9,953 nucleotides of DNA from JBDSEG01 sp039920165 (GCA_039920165.1 JBDSEG010000396.1:1-9953), one strand, 5' to 3'. Positions 1-6,533 are shown, numbered from the stretch's first letter. Program-made: numbers and translations. The notes: generated by a model from the letters alone, not told the origin.

Positions 1-602
1 ACGCCCATGGAGTTGGTGACGTTGCCCTTGGCAGCGGGGATGCCGCCCCAGGTGGCGCAGGTGCCGATCGCCAGCACCGCAGCCGCGCCGGGCGCCAGGT
101 CGTGCAGCCACTGCGCGGTCGGGATCGGCTTGGAATGGCCGTCGGCGCCGTGGTCGGCACCCATCGCCGACCAGTAGCCGCCGTGGTGCGCGGCGATGCG
201 CTCGTCGGCGACCGAGCCTTCGTAGATCACCACATAAGGCGCGCCGAGCTTGCCTTCGCGGGCGCGCCGGTACGGCGCCATGAAGGCCTCGCCGGCTTCG
301 ACCGACAGCACCGGATGGTGCAGCTCGACGCGAGGCAAGCCGGGAATCGACCCGCTCACGAGTTGCTCGACGCTCGGGCTTTGCGCACCGACCGCAGCGA
401 TCGAGCAGCCGTCGCAGCTCATGCCGGCGAGCCAGAAGGCATGCACCACTTCGATCGGCCCCGGCGCCAGTCCGAAGGTCGGCGAGTGGGCGTTCGTGAG
501 GCCCTGCGTCATCGCATCGGGATCGCCGTTCGCGTGGCCACTCGCATGGCCGTGATCCCGTCCGTTGCGCGCGGCTGTCGAAGCGTGGTTGGCGTTGTTC
601 AT
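1..602 (-). CDS. [NiFe]-hydrogenase small subunit, N-terminal part (runs off the left edge)
   Basis: The complement strand read from ATG at 602 is open to base 1 and gives 200 complete codons. It is the electron-transfer subunit of a [NiFe] uptake-type hydrogenase, which carries the iron-sulfur clusters that pass electrons from the Ni-Fe site in the large subunit. Visible signatures are GMSCDGCS (Cys63 and Cys66) and AIGTCATWGG (Cys182), the expected ligands of the proximal [4Fe-4S] cluster, plus the conserved PGLP and EGS segments. The first ~45 residues are a His-rich, low-complexity extension (His6, 17, 19, 23, 39). No twin-arginine signal (RRxFxK) is present, so the N-terminus gives no sign of Tat export. 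The overall pattern recalls the signal-less, actinobacterial-type (group 1h) small subunits, but the subgroup is uncertain. The start is supported by a GAAGA just upstream and by a MerR-type promoter 28 bp further up. The large subunit is presumably beyond the left edge. Confidence 0.93.
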   Translation of the reverse strand, partial: MNNANHASTAARNGRDHGHASGHANGDPDAMTQGLTNAHSPTFGLAPGPIEVVHAFWLAGMSCDGCSIAAVGAQSPSVEQLVSGSIPGLPRVELHHPVLSVEAGEAFMAPYRRAREGKLGAPYVVIYEGSVADERIAAHHGGYWSAMGADHGADGHSKPIPTAQWLHDLAPGAAAVLAIGTCATWGGIPAAKGNVTNSMG

Positions 603-629
603 CGGGTCTTCGTGGCTGGCCGATACGCC

Positions 630-660
630 AGTCTGGACCTTACCGCAAGGTCAAGGTCAA
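630..660 (-). promoter_or_regulatory. MerR-type promoter/operator driving the hydrogenase gene
   Basis: On the minus strand there is a -35 TTGACC (660-655), a 19-bp spacer (654-636) and a -10-like CAGACT (635-630). A 21-bp imperfect palindrome, ACCTT-N11-AAGGT (657-637), fills the spacer. An overlong spacer of 19-20 bp carrying a dyad is the hallmark of promoters that MerR-family activators untwist. The arms and the -35 closely resemble those I recall for the CueR-controlled copA promoter. The -35 overlaps the stop codon of the upstream merR gene, and the expected transcript start lies about 20 nt before the hydrogenase ATG at 602. The -10 is weak (A2, A4 and T6 match), as expected for an activator-dependent promoter. 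Binding by the adjacent MerR protein is inferred. Confidence 0.82.
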
Positions 661-1112
661 TCCCTGCCGGACTCCTTTTCCGGCGCGCAGTGGCAGGCCT
701 GCAGCAGCGCATCGCAGACGCAGCCCGCGGGCCGGCTGCGCGGGGTCGCGAGCAGCGCGGCGTGGCGCGCCGACAGGTCGTCGCAGCGCCCCTGCAGGAT
801 GCTCAACTCGAGTTCGATGCGGCGCACGCGCTCGTCCATCAGCGCCAGCAGGCGCTGGCGGCGCGTGCTCGTGGTGTCGTCGCGCAGCAGCGCCTGCAGC
901 TCCGGGATCGACAGCTCGAGGTGGCGCAGCCCGATCACCAGGCGCGCCGTCGCTATCGCCGCGGACCCATACACCCGGTACGCCGAGGCGCTGCGCTGGG
1001 CCGGGCCGAGCAGGCCGATCTGCTCGTAGAAACGCAGCGTCTTGGTGGTGGTGCCCAGGTGGCGGGCGAGCTCGCCGATGCGCATGCCGCGGGGGTTGAC
1101 GCTCACGTCCAT
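657..1112 (-). CDS. MerR-family transcriptional regulator, probable metal sensor
   Basis: A 151-residue protein. Residues ~11-80 form the MerR winged helix-turn-helix (MRIGELARHLGTTTKTLRFY, then YEQIGLL and a YRVYG wing). Residues ~84-120 are the long dimerisation helix. The C-terminus is Cys-rich, with Cys131, Cys133, Cys140, His141 and Cys142 in a CxCx6CHC arrangement, and Cys110 upstream. This length and layout match the metal-sensing branch (CueR, ZntR, PbrR and relatives). By eye the helix carries Ser (in TTSTRR) where CueR has Ser77, but the first Cys of the CueR metal loop appears replaced. The metal therefore cannot be assigned. The gene lies immediately upstream of the hydrogenase gene, and its stop overlaps that gene's -35. 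The start could instead be the Met at 1085, since neither candidate has a good Shine-Dalgarno. I see no convincing promoter for this gene in the divergent region. Confidence 0.9.
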   Translation of the reverse strand: MDVSVNPRGMRIGELARHLGTTTKTLRFYEQIGLLGPAQRSASAYRVYGSAAIATARLVIGLRHLELSIPELQALLRDDTTSTRRQRLLALMDERVRRIELELSILQGRCDDLSARHAALLATPRSRPAGCVCDALLQACHCAPEKESGRD

Positions 1113-1157
1113 GCTTGGATGATCGGGGAAACGGACACTCGCCGCCCCTGGGTTTTG

Positions 1158-1191
1158 CCGACGCGCTCGGCCTGCGAAGGCTTTTTATACT
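1158..1191 (+). promoter_or_regulatory. Candidate promoter of the plus-strand operon, with two small dyads
   Basis: The 102-bp divergent gap between merR and the ATPase gene holds a good -10 hexamer, TATACT, at 1186-1191. No -35 lies at normal spacing: TTGCCG at 1155-1160 is 25 bp away. Two adjacent short inverted repeats lie just upstream, CCGA-N5-TCGG (1158-1170) and GCCT-N4-AGGC (1170-1181). An activator-dependent promoter is plausible, but small dyads arise easily in GC-rich DNA. The site does not share the ACCTT-N11-AAGGT palindrome found in front of the hydrogenase gene. Confidence 0.4.
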
Positions 1192-1203
1192 CGGCTGCAA
1201 CTC

Positions 1204-1210
1204 GGGGAGA
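1204..1210 (+). promoter_or_regulatory. Ribosome binding site of the CooC-like gene
   Basis: GGGGAGA lies 4 nt before the ATG at 1215. It is the clearest Shine-Dalgarno in the window. It fixes the start of the ATPase against the much longer upstream-extended reading frame, which begins at 102 and is mostly antisense to the hydrogenase and merR genes. Confidence 0.75.
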
Positions 1211-1214
1211 TGTT

Positions 1215-2000
1215 ATGAAGATTGCCATGGTCGGCAAAGGCGGTTCGGGCAAGACCACGCTGGCGGGCACGCTCTCGAGGGTGTTGGCGCACCGCCGCCA
1301 GCGCGTGCTGGCGATCGACGGCGACCCGAACCCGAACCTCGCGCTCACGCTCGGCATGGCGCGCGCCGATGCCGACCAGATTCGCTCCATCCCGTCGTCG
1401 CTGATCGAGACCGTCACTGGCCCGACCGGCTCGACCCTGCGCCTGACGATGGAGCGCAGCCGGGTGCTGGGCGAATACGCGGCGCAGGCGCCCGATGGCG
1501 TGCAGCTCATCGTCATGGGCAAGCCGGCCGACGGCAGCGCGGGCAGCGGCTGCATGTGCGCATCGCACCGCGCGGTGCGCGGTTTGATCGCCGAGATGAC
1601 CGACGCCGGCGACTACACCGTCACCGACATGGAAGCCGGCCTCGAACATTTGAAGCGCGGTACGGCGCGCCATGTCGAGGCGATGCTGATCGTCGCCGAA
1701 CCGTACTACCGCTCGCTCGAGGCCGCCTCGCGCACCTTCTCGCTCGCCAACGAACTGAAGATTCCGCATGTCTATGCGGTGGCCAACAAGGTCCGCAACG
1801 ACGCCGACCGCGAGGCCATCGAGACCTACTGCAAACAGCACGGCATGCCGGTTATCGGCGTGGTGCCGTTCGACGCGCAGTTAGAGGCCGCCGAGCAGGC
1901 GGCCCAGGCGCCGTTCGATTTCGCCGGCGGCTCGGCCGGTGTGCGGGCGATCGAAGCAGTGGCCGACCGCTTGGCCGAACTCGAATCGCGCGCCGCATGA
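1215..2000 (+). CDS. cooC: CooC-type nickel-insertion ATPase (MinD/SIMIBI family)
   Basis: A 261-residue soluble ATPase. It begins with the deviant Walker A loop KGGSGKTT (Lys8, Lys13), followed by IDGDPNPNL (Asp35, Asp37). The CxC motif GCMCASH (Cys113, Cys115) falls almost exactly where CooC1 of Carboxydothermus binds nickel between two subunits. Further CooC signatures are DMEAGLEHLKRGTARHV, EPYYRSLEAA and VANKV. CooC proteins use ATP-driven dimerisation to load nickel into carbon monoxide dehydrogenase. No CODH gene is seen here. Instead the gene heads a hydrogenase-maturation and transporter operon, so a role in loading nickel into the hydrogenase, or handling it for that purpose, is inferred. 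It overlaps the next gene by ATGA. The family assignment is strong; the client enzyme is a guess. Confidence 0.9.
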   Translation: MKIAMVGKGGSGKTTLAGTLSRVLAHRRQRVLAIDGDPNPNLALTLGMARADADQIRSIPSSLIETVTGPTGSTLRLTMERSRVLGEYAAQAPDGVQLIVMGKPADGSAGSGCMCASHRAVRGLIAEMTDAGDYTVTDMEAGLEHLKRGTARHVEAMLIVAEPYYRSLEAASRTFSLANELKIPHVYAVANKVRNDADREAIETYCKQHGMPVIGVVPFDAQLEAAEQAAQAPFDFAGGSAGVRAIEAVADRLAELESRAA

Positions 2001-2647
2001 AACGATCGATGAACCTGCAATCCGCGCGCCCGGCCGTCGCGGCCCTGTTGCTCGCCACTGCCGGCGCGGCCGGTGCAGTCGACGGCACCTTCGGCCTCGC
2101 CGCGATGGTCCACACCCCCGACTGGCCGAGCAATGCCGAGGTCGTGCCGTGGGACGGCAAGCGCAGCGGCGAGTTCGTCTATCGCGCGATCCCCTGCTCG
2201 GGCAACGCGCCGATGAACAATATCTCGTCGAACTTGCCGACCTACAACGCCTTGATCCCGGGCAGCCGCTCGCCGGCATCGACACGCTCGCACCCGTTCA
2301 GGTTCACCGCGCGCGACGGCAAGATGAACGGCACGATCCAGCTCACGGTGTGCAAGCTCGGGCCCGGCCCGACTCAGGACGCGGTGGCCGACGCATCGCG
2401 GCCCCGCATCACGATCACGTTCCAGGCCGATGCGAACCGGCGCACCGGCGAGGAAACCGTCTTCAGCGGGCCGTTCAAGATCGTCGGAGGTACCGGGCGG
2501 TACGAAAAGCTGACCGGCGAGGGAACGATCCGCGGCTACTTCATGTGCTTCGACCCCAAGGGTTGCCCGGAAGGCAACCAGGGCTATTTTCGCGACATGC
2601 AGTACGTGCTCGAAGGCAAGTTCTCCGACCCGTCGTTCAACCCCTAG
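1997..2647 (+). CDS. Exported protein of unknown function, beta-barrel-like, four cysteines
   Basis: A 216-residue protein. The ATG overlaps the stop of the preceding ATPase gene (ATGA); a second Met four codons later (2009) is an alternative start. The first ~27 residues form a signal peptide: basic start, the hydrophobic run AVAALLLATAGAAG, and likely cleavage after Ala27 (AGA/VDG). The mature part has four cysteines (67, 119, 184, 190), suggesting two disulfides in the periplasm. The segment GPFKIVGGTGRYEKLTGEGT (about 158-177) resembles the strand-turn pattern of allene-oxide-cyclase-like or DUF3224-like small barrels, but this is only a pattern resemblance. I do not recognise the family. 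Its place between a nickel ATPase and an ABC importer suggests a periplasmic accessory role, for example in metal handling, but no clear metal-binding motif is visible. Confidence 0.82.
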   Translation: MKRSMNLQSARPAVAALLLATAGAAGAVDGTFGLAAMVHTPDWPSNAEVVPWDGKRSGEFVYRAIPCSGNAPMNNISSNLPTYNALIPGSRSPASTRSHPFRFTARDGKMNGTIQLTVCKLGPGPTQDAVADASRPRITITFQADANRRTGEETVFSGPFKIVGGTGRYEKLTGEGTIRGYFMCFDPKGCPEGNQGYFRDMQYVLEGKFSDPSFNP

Positions 2648-2655
2648 GACAAACC

Positions 2656-3135
2656 ATGCGCCACCTCTTGCTGTGGGCGTCCGTGCTGGCCGCCGCGTTC
2701 ATCTCCAATGCCGCGTTCGGCTGCGGCCAGGTCGCCTGCGACGAGCCGGGGGCGCCAGGCAAGAAGGTCGATATCCGCGGCTACGGCTACGGCTTCGAGG
2801 GCGGCGACCGGCCGGTCACGCTGCGCTGGAATTCGGACGGCTTCATCGCCGGAACGACGCAGATCGACCCGCAAGGCAATTTCCTGGTTCAGGTGGTGGC
2901 ACCCGACAGCCCCGGCCTGCACCAGCTTGTGGTGAGCTTGGGCGATCGCGATCCCTCGCCGGTCGTCGTCACGGTGCCGGTCCTGCTGCCGTGGTACCGG
3001 CAACCGCTGGCCAGCGTGCGCGCCACACCGGTCGAGCTCGGCGCGGCGCTGGCCGGTCTGGTGCTCGGCGCGTCGGGGCTGCTCGCGTATCGCCAGCGCA
3101 CGAGGCAGCGGCGCGGTCCGGCGGTGGCGGGTTGA
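2656..3135 (+). CDS. Exported, membrane-anchored small protein with an Ig-like domain
   Basis: A 159-residue protein with AGGA (2646-2649) as ribosome binding site, overlapping the stop of the previous gene. Residues 1-22 are a signal peptide ending AAFG, followed by CGQVAC (Cys23, Cys28). The Cys directly after the cleavage site faintly recalls a lipobox, but Phe at -2 makes lipidation uncertain. Residues ~36-110 look like a single Ig-like or TIG-like beta-sandwich: VDIRGYGYGFEGG, then VTLRW, then DPQGNFLVQVVAPDSPGLHQLVV, a common extracellular pattern. A C-terminal transmembrane helix (about 125-145) is followed by a basic tail (RQRTRQRR), so the domain faces the periplasm. No enzyme motif is visible. 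Placed 30 bp before a substrate-binding protein gene, it may be an accessory of that importer. Function unknown. Confidence 0.82.
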   Translation: MRHLLLWASVLAAAFISNAAFGCGQVACDEPGAPGKKVDIRGYGYGFEGGDRPVTLRWNSDGFIAGTTQIDPQGNFLVQVVAPDSPGLHQLVVSLGDRDPSPVVVTVPVLLPWYRQPLASVRATPVELGAALAGLVLGASGLLAYRQRTRQRRGPAVAG

Positions 3136-3165
3136 ACGCGCGCCGGTCCCTGGCCCGGGCCTGAC

Positions 3166-4722
3166 GTGCGCTGGCGCTTCCTCGGTCTCGCCGCGCTGCT
3201 GTTCGGCCTGGCGGGCAGCGCGCTCGGTCAGGTGCGCGGAGGCACAGCGGTGGTCGTGGTGCAGGCCGACCCCGGGCACCTGAACCCGGCCATCTCGACC
3301 GGCTCGCACGTGCACGCCGTCGCCGACTCGCTCTACAACGCGCTGATCGAGCTCGACCGCGACCTCAAGCCGCAACCCGACCTGGCGCAACGCTGGACCA
3401 TCAGCGAGCGCGGCACGGTCTATACCTTCCAGCTCGCGCCCGACGTCAAGTGGCACGACGGCACGCCGTTCACCTCGGCCGACGTCAAGTACACCTTCGA
3501 CGAGATCTTGCTCAAGCACCATGCGCGCACCAAGTCCGGCCTCGGCGCGGTCATCGCATCGATCGAGACGCCGAGTCCGGACACGGTGGTGTTCCGCCTC
3601 AAGAAGCCTTACGGCGCGCTGCTGCAACTGCTCAACGTGACCGAGGCGCCGATCCTGCCGAAGCACCTGTACCAGGGCAGCGACCCGCTGACCAGCCCGG
3701 TCAACCTGAAGCCAATCGGCACCGGGCCGTTCAAGCTCGAGTCGTACCGCACCGACCAGCAGGTCGTGATGCTGCGCAACCCCGACTATTTCAAGCCCGG
3801 CCTGCCTTTCCTCGACCGGCTGGTCTTTCGCATCGTCCCCGACGGCAATGCGCAGACGGTGGCGCTGCTTGCTGGCGAGGCCGACTATCTCAGCCTCGTC
3901 AATGCGCAGGATGTCGAACGGCTGCGCGCCCGGCCCGAGCTGACGCTGGCGGAAACCGCCTTCGGCACCGGCGGCGGTAACTGCATCAATACGCTGTCCT
4001 TCAACCTCGACCGCAAGCCGCTCTCCGACCTGCGCGTGCGCCAGGCCATCGCCTACGCAATTGACCGCCAGCAGATCCTGCGCGACGTCCAGTTCGGCAT
4101 CGGCAAGGTGCCGGTCGCGCCGATCTCGTCGGGCCTGCCCTGGGCCTTCGCGCCGGGAACGCTCGCGCGCTATACGCTCGACCCGAAACGAGCGACCGAT
4201 CTGCTCGACGCCGCCGGCTTGCCGCCTGCCGCCGAGGGCGTGCGCCTGACGCTGGAAATGCTGCACTTCCCGACCTTCAATCGGGTCGGCGAGGTGCTGC
4301 GGCAGAACCTGGCCAAGGTCGGAATCAAGGTCGTGCAGAAGCCGCTCGATCGCGCCGCCTTCGTCGAGGCCGTCTTCGGCCAGCGCGCATTCGACCTCAA
4401 CATCATTTCCTACTGCAACGGCGCCGACCCCGACTCGGGCGTTCGCCGCATGTACGTCTCGAACAATATCGGCAACGTGCCGTTCTCGAACGCCGCGGGC
4501 TACCGCAACGCCGAGGTCGACCGCCTGTTCGCGCTCGCCGCCGAGACCGACAACTACGAGGAGCGCACGCGCCAGTACGCCGCGGTGCAGAAGATTCTGG
4601 CCGACGAGCTGCCCTACTGGTGGCTGACCGAAACCGTTGTCGCGACGGCCTGGCGCTCGCGCTTCCAGGGCTGGCAGCCGTGGTCGGGGCAGGTGGCCGA
4701 GCGCGCCTGGATGCGCCCCTGA
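3166..4722 (+). CDS. ABC transporter substrate-binding protein, family 5 (peptide/nickel type)
   Basis: A 518-residue periplasmic binding protein starting at GTG. The N-terminus MRWRFLGLAALLFGLAGSAL is a signal peptide, cleaved near SALG/QVRGG. The SBP_bac_5 fold is clear from DPGHLNPA, DLAQRWTISE, VKWHDGTPFTSADVKYTFD, GTGPFKLESY, VRQAIAYAIDR and LPYWWLTE, over a length usual for DppA, OppA and NikA. Members bind peptides, nickel-chelator complexes or other solutes and deliver them to DppBC-type permeases, which are the next two genes. The hydrogenase context makes nickel, free or chelated, the favoured cargo. I could not confirm the nickel-site residues of E. coli NikA, and family 5 specificity is hard to read from sequence. 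No Shine-Dalgarno precedes the GTG; a GGCCCGGGCC palindrome lies just before it (3152-3161). Confidence 0.92.
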   Translation: MRWRFLGLAALLFGLAGSALGQVRGGTAVVVVQADPGHLNPAISTGSHVHAVADSLYNALIELDRDLKPQPDLAQRWTISERGTVYTFQLAPDVKWHDGTPFTSADVKYTFDEILLKHHARTKSGLGAVIASIETPSPDTVVFRLKKPYGALLQLLNVTEAPILPKHLYQGSDPLTSPVNLKPIGTGPFKLESYRTDQQVVMLRNPDYFKPGLPFLDRLVFRIVPDGNAQTVALLAGEADYLSLVNAQDVERLRARPELTLAETAFGTGGGNCINTLSFNLDRKPLSDLRVRQAIAYAIDRQQILRDVQFGIGKVPVAPISSGLPWAFAPGTLARYTLDPKRATDLLDAAGLPPAAEGVRLTLEMLHFPTFNRVGEVLRQNLAKVGIKVVQKPLDRAAFVEAVFGQRAFDLNIISYCNGADPDSGVRRMYVSNNIGNVPFSNAAGYRNAEVDRLFALAAETDNYEERTRQYAAVQKILADELPYWWLTETVVATAWRSRFQGWQPWSGQVAERAWMRP

Positions 4723-4737
4723 CGCGACCTGCGACCG

Positions 4738-5718
4738 ATGAACGCGCTGGCCCCGGCGCTGCGCGCGATGGCCTCGGGCCTGGCCGCGTGGCTGGTGATG
4801 CAGGGCCTGCTGTTCGCGCTCGTGCAGGCGGCGCCGGGTGGTCCGGCGGCGGCGCTGGCGGGCGATTTCGCCACGCGTGAGACCCAGGCCGCGGTGAGCC
4901 GCAGCTTCGGGCTCGACCAACCGAAGCCGCAGCAGTTCGCCGCCTTTGTCGGGCACATGGCGCTCGGTGACTTCGGCAGCTCGTACCACTTCCGCCGCCC
5001 GGTCGCCGAGCTGATCTCCGACCGCATCGGGCCGACCCTGCTGCTGATGCTGGCCTCGCTCGCGATCGCGCTCGCTGCCGGCGGCGCGCTCGGCCTGTGG
5101 GCGGCGGGACGGGGCCGTGGCGGAACCGCGCTCGCCGCCGTCGCGGCCGTGGCCTACGCGCTGCCGGTGTTCTGGGTCGGCCAGCTGCTGATGCTGACCG
5201 GCGGGCTCGAGCTCGGCTGGTTCCCGGTGTCCGGTGCGAGCGATCCCCGCCTGGAGGGGGCCGGTCCGCTCGCCACCGCGCTCGACCTGGCCTGGCACGC
5301 CGTGCTGCCGGTCGCGACGCTTGCGATCCAGCAGGCGGCCTTCTTCGCCACCGTCGTCCACGCCAAGGCTCGCCTCGAGCTGGACCAGGGCTATGTGCGG
5401 GCGGCACGCGCACGCGGCATCGCCGAGCGCGCGATCCGCTGGGGCCACGTGGGGCGCAACGTCGCGCCGCAACTCGCCGTCGTTGCGCTCAATCGTTTCG
5501 GCATGCTGTTCACCGGCACGGTGCTGGTCGAGACACTCTTTGCCTGGCCGGGCCTCGGCCGGTTGCTGGCGTCCGCCCTGCTCAACCGCGACCACCCAGT
5601 GCTGCTGGGCTGCTTCGGGTTGATCGCCGCGACCGTGATCGCCAGCAGTGTCGTCGCCGACGTGCTCCAGGCGCGCCTCGACCCGCGCGTCGGACCGGTG
5701 GGCGGGCCGGCCGGATGA
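4738..5718 (+). CDS. ABC transporter permease, DppB/NikB type
   Basis: A 326-residue inner-membrane permease with about six hydrophobic helices: near 12-32, 95-117, 125-150, 180-205, 250-270 and 290-312. The family's hallmark cytoplasmic EAA-type loop is present at about 217-245 (QGYVRAARARGIAERAIRWG, then RNVAPQL). After it comes the typical ending VETLFAWPGLGRLLASALLNRDHPV and a closing DPR. The N-terminal half has LDQPKPQQFAAFVGHMALGDFGSSY, matching the DppB pattern of Gln, Phe and GDxG. It would pair with the next gene's product to form the channel fed by the preceding binding protein. It starts 15 bp after that gene and overlaps the next by 4 bp. Confidence 0.92.
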   Translation: MNALAPALRAMASGLAAWLVMQGLLFALVQAAPGGPAAALAGDFATRETQAAVSRSFGLDQPKPQQFAAFVGHMALGDFGSSYHFRRPVAELISDRIGPTLLLMLASLAIALAAGGALGLWAAGRGRGGTALAAVAAVAYALPVFWVGQLLMLTGGLELGWFPVSGASDPRLEGAGPLATALDLAWHAVLPVATLAIQQAAFFATVVHAKARLELDQGYVRAARARGIAERAIRWGHVGRNVAPQLAVVALNRFGMLFTGTVLVETLFAWPGLGRLLASALLNRDHPVLLGCFGLIAATVIASSVVADVLQARLDPRVGPVGGPAG

Positions 5719-6518
5719 TGCCGCTGCGCGGCCTGGGCGCGGCGGTGCTCGGCGTGCCGCTCGGCGCGGCCGTGCTCGCGTCGACCTGGTTTCCGGGGGA
5801 TCCGCGCGAGCCGAGCGGTCAGCCGTTCCTGCCGCCGGGCGCCCAGCACCTGCTCGGCACCGACGACCTCGGCCGCGACCTGCTCGCGGCGCTGGCGCAC
5901 GGCGGGCAGGCGTCGCTGCTGACCGGTACGGTGGTCACGCTGGGCGCCGCGCTGCTCGGGGTAGGGATCGGCGTTGTCGCTGGGTTGGCGCCGCCAGGCA
6001 TTGACCGGCTGCTGGTGCGCCTGACGGACCTGAGCCAGATCGTGCCGCGCTTCTTCCTTGCGTTGCTGGCCGGTGCCTGGCTCGGCCCCGGCTGGCTGCA
6101 ACTGGCGGTCATCCTGGCGCTGACCGGCTGGGCCACGCTGGCGCGGCTGGTGCGGGCCGAGGCGCGCAGCCTGCGCCATGCGCCGTTCATCGACGCGGCG
6201 CGCCTGCTCGGCGCGGGTCCGGCCTCGATCGCGCTGCGCCACATCGTGCCCAACGTCATGCCGGTTGCCCTGCCGCAGTTGCCGCTGGTGTTCGCGAGCG
6301 CCTTGCTCATCGAGGCCGGCCTGTCCTTCCTCGGCGCCGGCGACCCGAACCGCCTGAGCTGGGGCCAGCTCATCCAGGCCGGCCAGGCGCATGCGCTGCG
6401 CGCCTGGTGGCTGGCGTTCTTTCCTGGGATGACGCTCGCGCTCGCATCGCTCGGCCTGAGTCTGCTGGCACTCGGCGCACGCGCGCCGCAGAATGAAGCG
6501 GCCCTCGGCGCCGGCTGA
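5715..6518 (+). CDS. ABC transporter permease, DppC/NikC type
   Basis: A 267-residue permease whose ATG overlaps the stop of the preceding permease (ATGATG; the second Met is equally possible). It shows the DppC signature LLGTDDLGRDLLAALAHGGQASLLTG after the first helix. The EAA-type loop is at about 148-178 (EARSLRHAPFIDAARLLGAG, then LRHIVPNVMP), followed by ALLIEAGLSFLGAGDPNRLSWGQLI, which contacts the ATPase in this family. There are about five to six transmembrane helices. It forms the heterodimeric channel with the DppB-type partner. The protein is slightly short for the family because the N-terminal cytoplasmic stretch is trimmed. No ATPase (NikD/NikE or DppD/DppF) follows: the next gene, 18 bp on, is hypF. 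Confidence 0.92.
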   Translation: MMPLRGLGAAVLGVPLGAAVLASTWFPGDPREPSGQPFLPPGAQHLLGTDDLGRDLLAALAHGGQASLLTGTVVTLGAALLGVGIGVVAGLAPPGIDRLLVRLTDLSQIVPRFFLALLAGAWLGPGWLQLAVILALTGWATLARLVRAEARSLRHAPFIDAARLLGAGPASIALRHIVPNVMPVALPQLPLVFASALLIEAGLSFLGAGDPNRLSWGQLIQAGQAHALRAWWLAFFPGMTLALASLGLSLLALGARAPQNEAALGAG

Positions 6519-6533
6519 GCAACCCCCGCCCTG

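Noticed and set aside
102..1214. Upstream extension of the CooC reading frame, and other plus-strand frames here
   Set aside because: The extension is antisense to the hydrogenase and merR genes. The Shine-Dalgarno at 1204-1210 and the Walker A start fix the real gene at 1215.
1113..1214. Sigma-54 promoter or NikR box in the divergent region
   Set aside because: No TGGCAC-N5-TTGC arrangement and no GTATGA-N16-TCATAC palindrome is present.
3152..3161. GGCCCGGGCC palindrome in the gap before the binding-protein gene, as a terminator
   Set aside because: There is no loop and no following T-run, and the flanking genes are closely spaced in one direction, so a terminator is unlikely.
3166..4722. 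Naming the binding protein nikA outright
   Set aside because: Context favours nickel, but I could not identify NikA nickel-site residues, and family 5 proteins with other cargo look alike.
2644..5595. A 983-codon open frame on the minus strand opposite the binding protein and permease genes
   Set aside because: It is antisense to genes with clear family motifs. Its product is Arg/Gly/Ala/Gln-rich without domains, the usual artefact of high-GC codon use.
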